A stretch of 49,822 bases of DNA from an uncultured Eubacteriales bacterium (GCA_958417225.1 CATZCM010000007.1:1-49822), one strand, 5' to 3'. Shown: positions 8,199-17,620, counted from the first letter of the stretch. Numbers and translations are program-made. The notes: generated from the letters alone by a model not told the origin.

Positions 8199-9329
8199 AT
8201 GTATAATTTAATAAAACAGGAAAATAGTGCAAGACGTGGTGTTTTTCAAACTGTTCATGGAACAGTGCAAACTCCTGCATTTATGAATGTTGCAACTTGT
8301 GGGGCAATAAAAGGAGGACTTTCTGCTTATGATCTAAAGAATATAAAATGCCAAGTTCAATTGTGCAACACATATCACTTGCATGTACGTCCAGGCGATG
8401 AAATAGTTCATAAGTTAGGTGGGCTACATAAGTTTACAGGATTTAGTGGGCCTATCTTAACAGATAGCGGGGGGTTTCAGGTTTTCTCACTCGCGAAACT
8501 TCGCAACATAAAGGAAGAGGGAGTATATTTTTCATCTCACGTGAATGGTGCGAAAATATTCATGGGTCCTGAACAAAGTATGCAAATTCAATCAAATCTT
8601 GGATCTACGATAGCAATGGCATTTGATGAATGCATTAAAAATCCTGCTGAATACAATTATACAAAAAATTCTTGTGATAGAACGTATAGGTGGTTAGTGC
8701 GTTGCAAAAAAGAAATGCAAAGATTGAACTCATTACAAAATACTATAAACCCTAATCAGTTAATTTTTGGCATAAACCAAGGAAGTACTTACAGGGACTT
8801 ACGAATAGAGCATATGAAGAAAATTTATGAACTTGATCTTGACGGATACGCAATAGGTGGACTTGCTGTAGGTGAAAGTGCAGAGGAAATGTATGAGGTT
8901 ATCGAAGCAGTGGAACCATATATGCCAAAAGATAAAATTCGATACCTTATGGGTGTTGGGACCCCTGCAAACATTTTAGAAGCAGTAGCAAGAGGTGTGG
9001 ACATTTTTGACTGTGTGATGCCAAGTAGAAATGCACGACATGGACATGTGTTTACGTGGGATGGATGTAGAAATTTATTTAATGTTAAGTATGTCACAGA
9101 TGATCTCCCAATTGATCAAAAATGTGATTGTCCCGTATGTCAACACTATTCTAGAGCGTATCTTAGGCATTTGTTAAAAGCCGGAGAAATGTTGGGACTC
9201 AGATTATGTGTAATGCATAATTTGTATTTTTACAACACCCTGATGGAAAGAATACGAGAAGCTCTCGACAACGGAATATACTCGGAGTTTTTTGCGCAAA
9301 ATATTTCCAGACTGTCAAAACGTATTTAA
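8199..9329 (+). CDS. tgt: tRNA-guanine transglycosylase Tgt
   Basis: Tgt swaps guanine-34 of GUN-anticodon tRNAs for preQ1 (or queuine), releasing free guanine. Visible marks: LTDSGGFQVF with catalytic Asp89, FDECIKNP (Asp143, Glu144, Cys145), GGLAVGE, DIFDCVMPSRNARHG, and zinc ligands CDCPVC plus a distal His. The Cys in DEC and the Val in LAVG are the residues typical of bacterial enzymes that use preQ1. Substrate preference cannot be decided from these alone. A GTG at 8190 overlaps the GAGG site; ATG 8199 has normal spacing and gives MYNLIKQEN. Only 10 bp separate it from queA. Confidence 0.97.
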   Translation: MYNLIKQENSARRGVFQTVHGTVQTPAFMNVATCGAIKGGLSAYDLKNIKCQVQLCNTYHLHVRPGDEIVHKLGGLHKFTGFSGPILTDSGGFQVFSLAKLRNIKEEGVYFSSHVNGAKIFMGPEQSMQIQSNLGSTIAMAFDECIKNPAEYNYTKNSCDRTYRWLVRCKKEMQRLNSLQNTINPNQLIFGINQGSTYRDLRIEHMKKIYELDLDGYAIGGLAVGESAEEMYEVIEAVEPYMPKDKIRYLMGVGTPANILEAVARGVDIFDCVMPSRNARHGHVFTWDGCRNLFNVKYVTDDLPIDQKCDCPVCQHYSRAYLRHLLKAGEMLGLRLCVMHNLYFYNTLMERIREALDNGIYSEFFAQNISRLSKRI

Positions 9330-9350
9330 GATAGTTATGGAGGTGATGAT

Positions 9351-10613
9351 ATGAAAAATAAGGACTTTTATAACGATAACTATAATTCCAATAATAATCG
9401 AAATATTTATTCTAGATCTAATCGTATTGAACGTGAACGCGCAATCCAAGACATAAGTTCAAGTAGTGCCAAAGCTGAAGAACGAGCTAGAGCGCGTGCA
9501 CGCAGAAATAAAGGCCGTTCTGGCCAAAGTACAGGAAGTAGCAATAGACGTCCATCGAATAGAGAAATGTATAGCAAAAAAAGAAAATACAAAAAAAGAA
9601 GAATTCTATTAACAATAATTTCAATAATACTGATAAGTGTTTTGGCTACAGGAGGTTTCATTTACTTAAAATTTAAAAAAATATTGAATTCCGCGAATTA
9701 TATTGATGATGGAAGCGCAGAGATTGGAACCCTGCCTGATGAAATGAATGGAGAACTTGCTTATGAAAACGGACTTTTGCATGATCCGAAAGTTTTAAAC
9801 ATAATGTTATTTGGATCAGATAATGAATCTAGAGGTGATTCCGTCGGCGGTTCTGACTCAATGATTTTGGTTTCTTTGGATACCCGAAGAAATACCATAA
9901 AATTAACATCGATAATGAGGGACCTTTGGCTGAAAATTGCAAATGGCCACGGAAAACATAAACTGAATTATGCGTATACAGTCGGGCAAGAGGCTCTTGC
10001 TGTTAAAACAATTGAAAATAACTTTGGTATAAAAATTGATAGATTCGTTACAGTTGATTTCACACGATTTGTAGCGATTGTTGATTCGCTTGGAGGCATT
10101 GACCTTGACATAACAGGGGAAGAAGCTGAAACAATAAATCGCTTTTGTCGAATAGAAGGAATGAAGGTTGACAAAGAATTAGAAGAGGTCGATGGGGTAC
10201 ATCATTTGTGTGGCGTACAAGCCCTAAATCACGCAAGAGACAGAGATACTTCTGGATATGACTTTGGACGTACTCAAAGACAACGTAATGTGTTTTCAGC
10301 AATGATGTTAAAAGTAAAAAGTGCTGGCGTTACGCAACTCACTTCCTTTGCATCGCAAACTTTCTCAAATATTACAACTAACTTCAAAAGAAGTGAAATA
10401 ACTAAATTTTTAACTCGGGCTACTAAATACTTTTCTTACTCAACAGCTCAATATCGAGTTCCACAAAATGATGAATATACTGACGAAGTAATTGAAGAAC
10501 AAATGGTACTTCTTTTGAAAAACCTCAGTAGTACAAAGGAAAAATTAGCAAACTTTGTATATGAAGATTCGTATGCAAATTTACCTAAAAATACAAAATC
10601 TAAACAGAGGTGA
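9351..10613 (+). CDS. LytR-CpsA-Psr (LCP) family cell-wall ligase
   Basis: LCP proteins attach wall teichoic acids or other glycopolymers to peptidoglycan from lipid carriers. The first 80 residues are cytoplasmic, disordered and rich in Arg and Ser. One membrane helix covers about 85-108 (ILLTIISIILISVLATGGF). The extracellular LCP domain covers about 145-340: NIMLFGSD, GGSDSMILVSLD, TSIMRDLW, and ARDRDTSGYDFGRTQRQRNV, which contains the conserved Arg/Asp set. GGAGG serves ATG 9351. It lies in the queA-tgt operon without an obvious metabolic link, and no polymer synthesis genes are nearby, so its acceptor is unknown. Confidence 0.92.
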   Translation: MKNKDFYNDNYNSNNNRNIYSRSNRIERERAIQDISSSSAKAEERARARARRNKGRSGQSTGSSNRRPSNREMYSKKRKYKKRRILLTIISIILISVLATGGFIYLKFKKILNSANYIDDGSAEIGTLPDEMNGELAYENGLLHDPKVLNIMLFGSDNESRGDSVGGSDSMILVSLDTRRNTIKLTSIMRDLWLKIANGHGKHKLNYAYTVGQEALAVKTIENNFGIKIDRFVTVDFTRFVAIVDSLGGIDLDITGEEAETINRFCRIEGMKVDKELEEVDGVHHLCGVQALNHARDRDTSGYDFGRTQRQRNVFSAMMLKVKSAGVTQLTSFASQTFSNITTNFKRSEITKFLTRATKYFSYSTAQYRVPQNDEYTDEVIEEQMVLLLKNLSSTKEKLANFVYEDSYANLPKNTKSKQR

Positions 10614-10619
10614 GTTAAG

Positions 10620-11084
10620 ATGAATAAGTTTATGAAATTAGCGTTTGAAAGGGCTCGTAGTACTATGAACCAAAATATAGGCGGACCATTTGGAGCGGTG
10701 ATTGAAAAAAATGGGGAAATTATTTCCGTTTCGTCAAATACAGTATTAAGAGACAATGATCCGACAGCACACGCGGAAATAAATGCTATTCGAGAATCTT
10801 GTAAAAAACTTGACACTTATGATCTCACAGGATGTAGTTTATATACGACGTGCTTTCCATGTCCCATGTGTATCTCTGCCATCATCTGGGCAAATATAAA
10901 AGACGTTTATGTTGGTTGTTTACCGCAGGATGCACAAACAATAGGTTTTAGAGATGATTTCATTTACAGGTTTATCAATGAGGGTATGCAAAATGAGGAC
11001 ATTTTGAAAATCAAACACTTAGATAGAAATGAATGCTTGAGGTTGTTTGAAGAATATTCACATCAGAACAAAATGATATATTAA
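10620..11084 (+). CDS. guaD: Guanine deaminase of the cytidine-deaminase fold
   Basis: Guanine deaminase converts guanine to xanthine. The 154 residues have the zinc site HAE (His51, Glu53) and PCPMC (Cys81, Cys84). The stretch GPFGAVIEKNGEII and a C-terminal segment with GFRDDFIYRFI resemble Bacillus GuaD rather than the tRNA deaminase TadA, which has a different C-terminus and is usually near dnaX. The gene starts 6 bp after the LCP gene. In the same operon as tgt, it could remove the guanine that Tgt releases; this link is inference. A stable hairpin follows. Confidence 0.75.
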   Translation: MNKFMKLAFERARSTMNQNIGGPFGAVIEKNGEIISVSSNTVLRDNDPTAHAEINAIRESCKKLDTYDLTGCSLYTTCFPCPMCISAIIWANIKDVYVGCLPQDAQTIGFRDDFIYRFINEGMQNEDILKIKHLDRNECLRLFEEYSHQNKMIY

Positions 11085-11090
11085 AATAGT

Positions 11091-11140
11091 AATCCGAAAC
11101 ATATATGGAGTAAAATCCACACTATGCTTCGGATTTTATA
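11091..11140 (+). terminator. Probable terminator of the queA operon
   Basis: AATCCGAA (11091-11098) pairs with TTCGGATT (11128-11135). An inner stem GGA/TCC lies in the loop. Only TTATA follows, so the T-run is weak. Confidence 0.6.
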
Positions 11141-11213
11141 AAATTACATAACTAACTCTGTTAAATTCAAAAAGTTCCAAATGTAACAAAATTGTGAATT
11201 TTAACAATACTCC

Positions 11214-11242
11214 TTGACAAAAAATTGGAAACTTGTTATAAT
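11214..11242 (+). promoter_or_regulatory. Consensus promoter of the small exported protein gene
   Basis: Perfect TTGACA (11214-11219) and perfect TATAAT (11237-11242) with a 17-bp spacer. Transcription starts near 11249, which is downstream of the ATG at 11225 and therefore rules it out as a start. Confidence 0.85.
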
Positions 11243-11281
11243 ATAAAATATAGGAAATCTATTGAAAGCGAGGATGTCTCT

Positions 11282-12022
11282 GTGAAAATCAAATCAATCT
11301 TTATTATTCTTTTAATAACTATTCTAACTATATGTTGTACGAGCACTAGTTTTGCTGCTGATGACATTGAAGCTTTGAGCATAGTATCAATAGACAATGA
11401 ATTTGAATTATGTGATTTTTTAGAAAAAACTGACAGACGTTATGATATACATACAAAGTTCCAAGTAAAATTAACTCATGATATCGATTGCACATTACTA
11501 CGTGATTGCTATTTCAGCTCAAATAATGTATTTAATGGAATTTTTGATGGTTGTGGTTATACTATAAGAAATTTAAATGGTCCATTATTTGATATTAATA
11601 ACGGAACAATTATAAATACAAAATTTGAAAAATCAGGAGATTTAAAATTTGAAGAAGTGATATGCGTATGCAATGATAATAATGGTACTATAATGAATTG
11701 TATAATAGATAATAGTTATATCAAAATACAAGGTAGTTTGAGCACTAGAAAATTTGGTGGTTGTTTATGTGGCACTAACAATAAAGGTGCAGCAATTTCT
11801 AATTGCACCATAGAAGGAAAAGTATCTGTTGCTACAAAGGATATTAATATCAAATTTGCAGGGTTTTGTGGAATGAACGCGGGAAATATTCAAAGCTGCA
11901 TAAATAAAGGAACTTTTTATGGGCGGTATATTGGCCAAATCACATTCGCTAATAACTTGCATGCTACTGTAAGAGCTTGTATGTTTGTTGGGTTTATATA
12001 TGATTTCTGTTTTTATCATTAG
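11282..12022 (+). CDS. Small exported protein with GLUG-like beta repeats
   Basis: The frame opens at 11225, but the promoter lies across that codon. GTG 11282, with GCGAGG 9 nt upstream, starts a clear Sec signal: MKIKSIFIILLITILTICC, then cleavage after SFA. The mature protein (about 220 residues) has short repeated strands such as FNGIFDGCGYTIRNL, NNGTIINTKF, NNGTIMNCII, NKGAAISNCTIEG and NAGNIQSCINKG. These resemble GLUG-type repeats that build right-handed beta-helices in secreted adhesins and peptidases. It has many Cys for an exported protein. No enzymatic motif or wall anchor is seen. It is a single-gene unit with consensus promoter and strong terminator, so it is probably well expressed. 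Confidence 0.85.
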   Translation: MKIKSIFIILLITILTICCTSTSFAADDIEALSIVSIDNEFELCDFLEKTDRRYDIHTKFQVKLTHDIDCTLLRDCYFSSNNVFNGIFDGCGYTIRNLNGPLFDINNGTIINTKFEKSGDLKFEEVICVCNDNNGTIMNCIIDNSYIKIQGSLSTRKFGGCLCGTNNKGAAISNCTIEGKVSVATKDINIKFAGFCGMNAGNIQSCINKGTFYGRYIGQITFANNLHATVRACMFVGFIYDFCFYH

Positions 12023-12050
12023 TAAAAAAATGCATATTGATACATTAGAA

Positions 12051-12090
12051 ACATCCTATTTGCTAAGAAATCGCAAGTAGGATGTTTTTT
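12051..12090 (+). terminator. Intrinsic terminator, insertion site of the group IIC intron
   Basis: ACATCCTATTTGC (12051-12063) pairs with GCAAGTAGGATGT (12073-12085) with a single wobble, then TTTTT. It ends the exported-protein transcript. Group IIC introns insert just behind such hairpins, and the intron begins here. Confidence 0.9.
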
Positions 12091-12710
12091 GTGCTTGACA
12101 TGCATATCAAATTGGAAATAAAAGTTCGATACAGACTTTGTATTGAGCATTGTTAGCTGAAAACAAGGGCGTCCGTCGTGAGGCGGAGTCTGAAAGAAGT
12201 CGGATGTGTGGACTTACAAGAATTCCTGCGGACAAAGCCTCGGTCTGACGAACAGAAACTACATAAAAGGCATTTTGGAATGAACGAGTTTGATAAACAA
12301 AACAAAGTCCGATACTGCCCGAGTTTCAAGGTGTAAATGTAGCAGCTATATGAGGTGAGGGTGATTACGCTTACCCGAAGAAATCTTGCAGGCAGAGAAA
12401 TCTGTAGTAACAACGAACTGCAAGAAGTCAGCAGAGGTCATAGTCCCGAGGGGAAAAAAATTTTTTTCGGGGAGGATCGAATGGCAGGCGATCGAAACGG
12501 CAACACCCGCAAAGGATACTGGGCTATTGTAGGAAGTGGTATATTGACACATACCATAACAAACGAAAGACTTGCGCGCAGGGGATATTATGATATATCC
12601 GAAGCGTACAAGTCTATGTACTTAATATGATTGAACCGCCGTGTACGGAACCGTACGCACGGTGGTGTAAGAGGTCGGCTACTCAACTAATAATTAGCCT
12701 CATACTCGAT
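12091..12710 (+). mobile_element. Group IIC intron, 620 bp, reverse-transcriptase gene mostly deleted
   Basis: The sequence closely follows the Oceanobacillus-type group IIC intron RNA as I remember it. Matching segments include CAAGGGCGTCCG (12163-12174), GGTCTGACGAACA near 12242, AACAAAGTCCGATACTGCC near 12301, AGAAGTCAGCAGAGGTCATA near 12423, domain V GAACCGCCGTGTACGG (12634-12649) with its CGC triad, and a domain VI stem with CAACTAATAA. The 3' end is CTCGAT at 12710; the 5' end is taken as GTGC at 12091, right after the terminator T-run. The first 70 nt are poorly conserved. Domain IV holds only a remnant of the maturase/RT gene. The catalytic core may still be folded. Confidence 0.85.
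12481..12630 (+). pseudogene. Remnant of group II intron reverse transcriptase/maturase
   Basis: Forty-nine codons from ATG 12481 keep the intron-typical start context (GGGGAGGATCGA) and then jump to the C-terminus of the maturase: NTRKGYW, then ILTHTITNERLARRGYYDIS. About 400 residues, covering the RT palms and most of the X domain, are missing by a clean internal deletion. The longer in-frame opening from 12355 reads through intron RNA domains and is not a gene. Confidence 0.8.
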
Positions 12711-12839
12711 TTTTTTTAAGAGATGGAATTGATTGCATTGACGCATATTGAAATTATTTTTTCTATGGTAATATAGACTTCTTATCTATTTATTATTAGG
12801 GTTAAATATACTTCTATATAAAACTATTTATTGGTAACA

Positions 12840-13748
12840 TTATTTTTCAAAAATCGCTTCTGTAAATGATTCTGGATCAAACGGTTGTAAATCATCAATT
12901 TGTTCTCCAACACCTATAAACTTTACAGGAAGACCTAAATCATCTTTGATTGCAAGTACAACGCCACCCTTAGCTGTTCCGTCGAGTTTTGTAAGTACAA
13001 TACCAGTTATTCCAGTAGTCTTCATAAACTCTCGGGCCTGATTTACTGCATTTTGTCCCGTTGTCGCATCAAGTACAAGCAACATTTCTTTATCAGCTTC
13101 AGGTAACTCTCTATCAATAACACGGCTTATTTTGGCAAGTTCATCCATAAGGGGCTTTTTATTGTGGAGTCGTCCTGCAGTATCACAAATAATTATATCA
13201 GTATTCCTTGCTTTTGCAGCTGATATAGTATCAAAAACCACTGCTGCCGGATCCGAACCTTCCTGTTGACAGATTATATCCACACTTGCCCTATCTGCCC
13301 AAATTTTCAGTTGATCTATCGCTGCAGCTCTAAATGTATCTGCTGCACTAAGTAAAACTTTTTTACCCGAGTCTTTAAGTTGTTTAGCAATTTTTCCAAT
13401 TGTAGTTGTTTTACCTACACCATTTACACCTATTACAAGTATGATAGAAGGTTTTGTAGAGATATTCAGCTCTTGGTCCCCCGATAAAATTCCTCTAATG
13501 ATTTCTTTTATTGTACCCTCAAGCAATTGAGGATCTGATATTTTTTCCTCTTTTACTTTTTCACGCAAAAGACTACAAATTTTTTCTGCAGTATGTATTC
13601 CAACGTCTCCCATTACAAGAAGCTCTTCAAGTTCTTCGTATAAATCCTCATCAATTTTACTAAAACCTCTAAATACATTACTGATTTGATTCCAAATCCC
13701 ATCACGGGTTTTTTTTAACCCATTCTTTATTTTGCTAAACAGACCCAT
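12840..13748 (-). CDS. ftsY: SRP receptor GTPase FtsY
   Basis: FtsY docks SRP-ribosome complexes at the membrane by forming a GTPase pair with Ffh. The 302 residues contain an N domain and the G domain with GVNGVGKTTTIGKIAKQL, DTFRAAAIDQL, DTAGRLHNK, TKLDGTAKGG and the closing GVGEQIDDLQPFDP. The acidic A domain of enteric FtsY is absent, as in many Firmicutes. An ATG at 13763 is in frame but contains the GGAGG site; ATG 13748 has 8-nt spacing and gives MGLFSKIKNGLKKTRDG. It lies 24 bp after smc, so both form one operon. rnc, often upstream, is not here. Confidence 0.97.
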   Translation of the reverse strand: MGLFSKIKNGLKKTRDGIWNQISNVFRGFSKIDEDLYEELEELLVMGDVGIHTAEKICSLLREKVKEEKISDPQLLEGTIKEIIRGILSGDQELNISTKPSIILVIGVNGVGKTTTIGKIAKQLKDSGKKVLLSAADTFRAAAIDQLKIWADRASVDIICQQEGSDPAAVVFDTISAAKARNTDIIICDTAGRLHNKKPLMDELAKISRVIDRELPEADKEMLLVLDATTGQNAVNQAREFMKTTGITGIVLTKLDGTAKGGVVLAIKDDLGLPVKFIGVGEQIDDLQPFDPESFTEAIFEK

Positions 13749-13772
13749 ATTATTAACCTCCATACATAAATT

Positions 13773-16700
13773 TTAAATTTTGGCATTCATTTTAAGAAGT
13801 TTAGAAATACCTTCATCTTGCATAGTAACACCATAAAGCACATCAGCTTCTTCCATTGTTCCTCTTCGGTGGCTTATTGCTATAAATTGTGTGTTATCAT
13901 TGATTTTGCGAAGATAAGAAGCAAATCTAACAACATTAACTTCATCTAAAGCTGCCTCTATCTCATCCAATACACAAAACGGCGGTGGATTAACCTGCAT
14001 AATAGCAAAGTACAAAGCAATTGCTACAAGAGCGCGTTCTCCACCAGATAAAGCTTCAAGTCGATTTACAATTTTCCCTGGGGGTGACACTTTGATTTCT
14101 ATTCCAGAGGTAAGCACACTAGATGGATCAGTAAATTCTATTTTAGCATGACCGCCTCCAAACAAATCTCGAAATGATTGCTCGAAGTTTTCATTGATGA
14201 TATTGAATTTCATCAAAAACATTTCCTCCATCTGTGTCGTAAGGTCGCGAATTAATTTACAAAGTTCATCTCTGGATTTTTCCACATCCGCCACTTGTTC
14301 CGACATAAACTCATACCTCTCATTCACTTCCTTATATTCTTCTATTGCTCCGACATTAACGTTTCCAAGGGCTTTTATTTTATTTTTTATCTCCTGCAGT
14401 TCCTTTTGCGATTTGCTAATATCTTCTACCTTAGTACATTGTTTACATGCTTCGCTGCGTGTTAATTCATACTCGTCCCACAACTTAGCAATAATATTAT
14501 CGTATTCTTTTTGCAAATTATTCTTTCTCTCCTCAAGTTTAGTTAAATCCTTTGAAATTAATTCTCTTTCATTTGTTTTTTCCCGTTCACTTTTTCGAAG
14601 CTCTGTTACGATTTTTTCAAAATCCATTCTTTTTTGTGCAAGATTTTTTATTTCGTTGTCACAACTTTCTTTTTCACCCTTGAGGTTAGCGATATTTTTT
14701 TTCAGATTTAAGATAGTTTCACGGATTGAATTATTTTTAATATGTATTTGATCAATTTGTTCTCTAAGAGAAGATACTTTGTCAAAAGAGGATGCTTTTA
14801 ATTCTAAAGTAGATTTTATTTCTAACTCACAAGTTGCAATATCTTTGTTCATAGAAAATATATCAAGTTTAATATTTTGTATTTCATCTGAAAGTTTTTC
14901 TCGATCAGAAGACAGTATATCATGTGATCCTGATTCACTTTTGATTTTTTCTTCAAGGGTACTTATATCGCGTTGCAATGCTGAAATTTGATTTTCTGAT
15001 TTTTCTTTTATTGATAAGAATTCTTTTAATTTTTCACAACAGGATTTTTTTTCATTTTCTCTTGACAATTTAAGTTTTTTAGTGCTTTCAAGTTCAAACG
15101 ATACTCTATGTAACTCTTTTGATATATTTGAACATTCGTCCTTAGATCTCATCAAATCTGCACGATATCCTAACACCTTTGCATCAAGTTCACTTATTTC
15201 GTTTTCCGTTTGCGTAGACAATTTTCTTGCTTCCTTAGCGCGTGATTGAAGTTCATCATATTCACGTTTTAACGTTTTTATTTCACCAGCGCGACTTATT
15301 ATGCTTGAACCTTTTACTTGTGATCCTCCCGTAAGTGAACCACCGGCATTTATCATTTGCCCATCTAACGTTACTACACGAAACCTGTATGAATTTTTTT
15401 TCGCAATTGCAATTGCTGAATCTATGTCACTTGCAACGATAATTCTACCAAGCACATATCTTAAAATTCCAATGTATTCGTCCTTCACAGAGCACAATCT
15501 TGAAGCAATTCCAATAAATCCACTACATTTTTCAAATGATTCTGAGGAAACTTCAGTTCCCGTCATAGTTGACATAGGCATAAATGTTGCTCTGCCAATA
15601 TTTCTTTGTTTCAAGAAAAAAATTGCTTTTTTAGCATCTTGTTCAGAATCCACTATCACATTTTGAACAGCAGCTCCAAGTGCCGTACCTATCGCTAAAG
15701 CATATTTATCTGGTACAGTTATAATTCTAGAAATTGGTCCATGTATACCAGATAACATACCTTTCGAGGATTCCTTCATAACAGCTTTTACACTTTGAGC
15801 GAAACCTTCCATATTACGTTCAAGCTCTTCTAGTAATCTAACTCTACGTATTTTATCTTCGCAATCAAGTGTAATCACGTCAGCTTTTTTCTTTAGTTCA
15901 TCGAATTTTTTTCGTTTTGAGTCAAGTTTCATTTCATATCCGGAAATTATATTTTCGTTTTTTTGGATTTCCATCTTCATATCAGAATCCATTTGAGAGT
16001 ACTCATGTAACGACTTGTCAAAATCAACAATACGTAAATTTATTGTACCAAGTTCACTTTCAATAGAGGCAATTCTATTTTCCATATCAGAAATTGATGA
16101 CGTTGAGGTTAGCAAATTAACTTTTGCACTAGACAGTTCAACCGACATTGAGGACAAGTTGCTAGTCATTGATTTCATAGCCTCTGATGCATCTGTCATT
16201 TGTTTTTGTAAATTTATAAGTTTATCTGTTTTCTCGTCAAGTGTCCTTTGCTTTTCATTTATACTCAACTGAAAAAACTTTATTTCAGATCGTTTTTCTT
16301 CAACTTTTGCATCTAATGTACTTGTTGACTCAGAAGCCTCGCGAATTTCATTTTCACAGCGTTGAATATTCTCGTTATTATGAAGTTCATCATTTTCATG
16401 TACGGATATGTCACGTTGCATTTCAGAGATTTTTTCATCAACTGTAGAAATCGACCTTCTTAATTCATCAATTTGTGCAACACATTCACTGCTCTTTTTA
16501 AATGAATTCTCAGTTTTATTGTTTATTTCCAAGATTTCATCCTCAATTGAATCATATTGAGCTCGTGCTATAGATAATTTCTCTTCATGTGAAGAAAGAG
16601 TTTTTGAAGATTTATCCAAAGTTGAAACCCATAATCCAATTTCAAGACTTTTTTTATCATTTGCAAGGATTACATACTTTTCCGCTTTTTCTGCTTGTTC

Positions 16701-17318
16701 CCGAAGAGGTCCCACTCTATCCTCTAAATCCTTTAAAATGTCAAGAAGTCGCAAAAGATTTTCTTTCGCACTCGAAAGACGATTTTCTGCATCAGCCTTC
16801 CGATACCGAAATCTTGATATTCCAGCAGCTTCTTCAAACACTTCCCTACGATCTTCCGATTTAGATGCAACAATGCTATCTATTTTACCTTGTCCAATAA
16901 CAGAGTATCCATCTTTACCAAGCCCAGTATCCATAAACATCTCATGTATGTCCTTAAGCCGGACATTTCTTTCATTTATGAGATATTCACTTTCCCCCGA
17001 TCGATAATATCTTCGAGTGATTGCAATTTCTTTTGTATCTTGATGTAGTTTATTTTCCGGATCATCAATAGTAAGAGTTACTTCTGCAAAACCAAGAGCT
17101 TTTTTTGTAGGGGTTCCATTGAAAATTACATCTTCCATTTTTCCACACCGCAAAACTTTGGCAGATTGTTCTCCCATTACCCATCTTATTGCATCACTTA
17201 TGTTACTTTTTCCACTTCCATTCGGGCCTACTACTGTGGTAATCCCTTTATCAAATGACAGTAATGTTTTATCATAAAAAGTTTTGAATCCATGTAATTT
17301 TAATGATTTTAGTATCAT
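13773..17318 (-). CDS. smc: Chromosome segregation ATPase SMC
   Basis: SMC dimers load near the origin with ScpAB and extrude DNA loops. The 1181-residue length is normal. The N-terminal head has GPNGSGKSN. Long coiled coils cover about 170-500 and 680-1010. The hinge lies between them, with the characteristic INAGGSLTGGS. The C-terminal head has LSGGERALVAIALYFA and the Walker B PFCVLDEIEAALDE. GTG 17321 and ATG 17318 are both possible; ATG has better spacing from AAGGTAGG. scpA and scpB are not in the window. The -35 box of its promoter lies inside a duplicated block (17363-17620). Confidence 0.98.
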   Translation of the reverse strand: MILKSLKLHGFKTFYDKTLLSFDKGITTVVGPNGSGKSNISDAIRWVMGEQSAKVLRCGKMEDVIFNGTPTKKALGFAEVTLTIDDPENKLHQDTKEIAITRRYYRSGESEYLINERNVRLKDIHEMFMDTGLGKDGYSVIGQGKIDSIVASKSEDRREVFEEAAGISRFRYRKADAENRLSSAKENLLRLLDILKDLEDRVGPLREQAEKAEKYVILANDKKSLEIGLWVSTLDKSSKTLSSHEEKLSIARAQYDSIEDEILEINNKTENSFKKSSECVAQIDELRRSISTVDEKISEMQRDISVHENDELHNNENIQRCENEIREASESTSTLDAKVEEKRSEIKFFQLSINEKQRTLDEKTDKLINLQKQMTDASEAMKSMTSNLSSMSVELSSAKVNLLTSTSSISDMENRIASIESELGTINLRIVDFDKSLHEYSQMDSDMKMEIQKNENIISGYEMKLDSKRKKFDELKKKADVITLDCEDKIRRVRLLEELERNMEGFAQSVKAVMKESSKGMLSGIHGPISRIITVPDKYALAIGTALGAAVQNVIVDSEQDAKKAIFFLKQRNIGRATFMPMSTMTGTEVSSESFEKCSGFIGIASRLCSVKDEYIGILRYVLGRIIVASDIDSAIAIAKKNSYRFRVVTLDGQMINAGGSLTGGSQVKGSSIISRAGEIKTLKREYDELQSRAKEARKLSTQTENEISELDAKVLGYRADLMRSKDECSNISKELHRVSFELESTKKLKLSRENEKKSCCEKLKEFLSIKEKSENQISALQRDISTLEEKIKSESGSHDILSSDREKLSDEIQNIKLDIFSMNKDIATCELEIKSTLELKASSFDKVSSLREQIDQIHIKNNSIRETILNLKKNIANLKGEKESCDNEIKNLAQKRMDFEKIVTELRKSEREKTNERELISKDLTKLEERKNNLQKEYDNIIAKLWDEYELTRSEACKQCTKVEDISKSQKELQEIKNKIKALGNVNVGAIEEYKEVNERYEFMSEQVADVEKSRDELCKLIRDLTTQMEEMFLMKFNIINENFEQSFRDLFGGGHAKIEFTDPSSVLTSGIEIKVSPPGKIVNRLEALSGGERALVAIALYFAIMQVNPPPFCVLDEIEAALDEVNVVRFASYLRKINDNTQFIAISHRRGTMEEADVLYGVTMQDEGISKLLKMNAKI

Positions 17319-17352
17319 CACTGTACCTACCTTCTGATTAGTTCATTTTTAT

Positions 17353-17381
17353 ATTTTATCACAAAATATACTTAAAATCAA
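17353..17381 (-). promoter_or_regulatory. Probable smc-ftsY promoter
   Basis: On the minus strand TTGATT (17381-17376) and TAAAAT (17358-17353) are 17 bp apart, with a TG just before the -10. The -35 box is inside direct repeat A; the -10 box is outside it. Confidence 0.6.
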
Positions 17382-17620
17382 ATTTGCTATGTAAAAAAAT
17401 CATGAATGCCATTTTCAGTTATCAACCATATATTTAAAATATACATGGTTTTCCTTAAAAACTCACAACTAACCTGAAAAACAAATAAAAAGGAATATTA
17501 ACAGTTCGCAGCATTTAATTTGTCCCAAAACCTAACACACGATCATTTTTATCATGCAAATATTTTGGAAGATATTGGTGATTATTAGCGAAAATACATA
17601 TTGTGAATGTTAATGTATGT
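17363..17620. repeat. 258-bp direct repeat, copy A (homology continues to about 17691)
   Basis: Positions 17363-17620 match 20218-20475 without gaps and with about eight differences, roughly 97% identity by eye. Weaker similarity with small indels continues to the shared AACAAAAACAA near 17691 and 20521. The block is non-coding, very AT-rich, and includes an imperfect inverted repeat around AACCATATATTT. It lies immediately upstream of smc. Confidence 0.9.

Noticed and set aside
10620..11084. tRNA adenosine deaminase TadA
   Set aside because: The zinc motif is shared, but the C-terminal GFRDDFIYRFI region fits guanine deaminase and the context is not dnaX. Kept as a less likely alternative.
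12355..12630. 91-codon open frame on the plus strand
   Set aside because: Its first 42 codons read through conserved intron RNA segments. Only the last 49 codons correspond to a protein, the deleted maturase.
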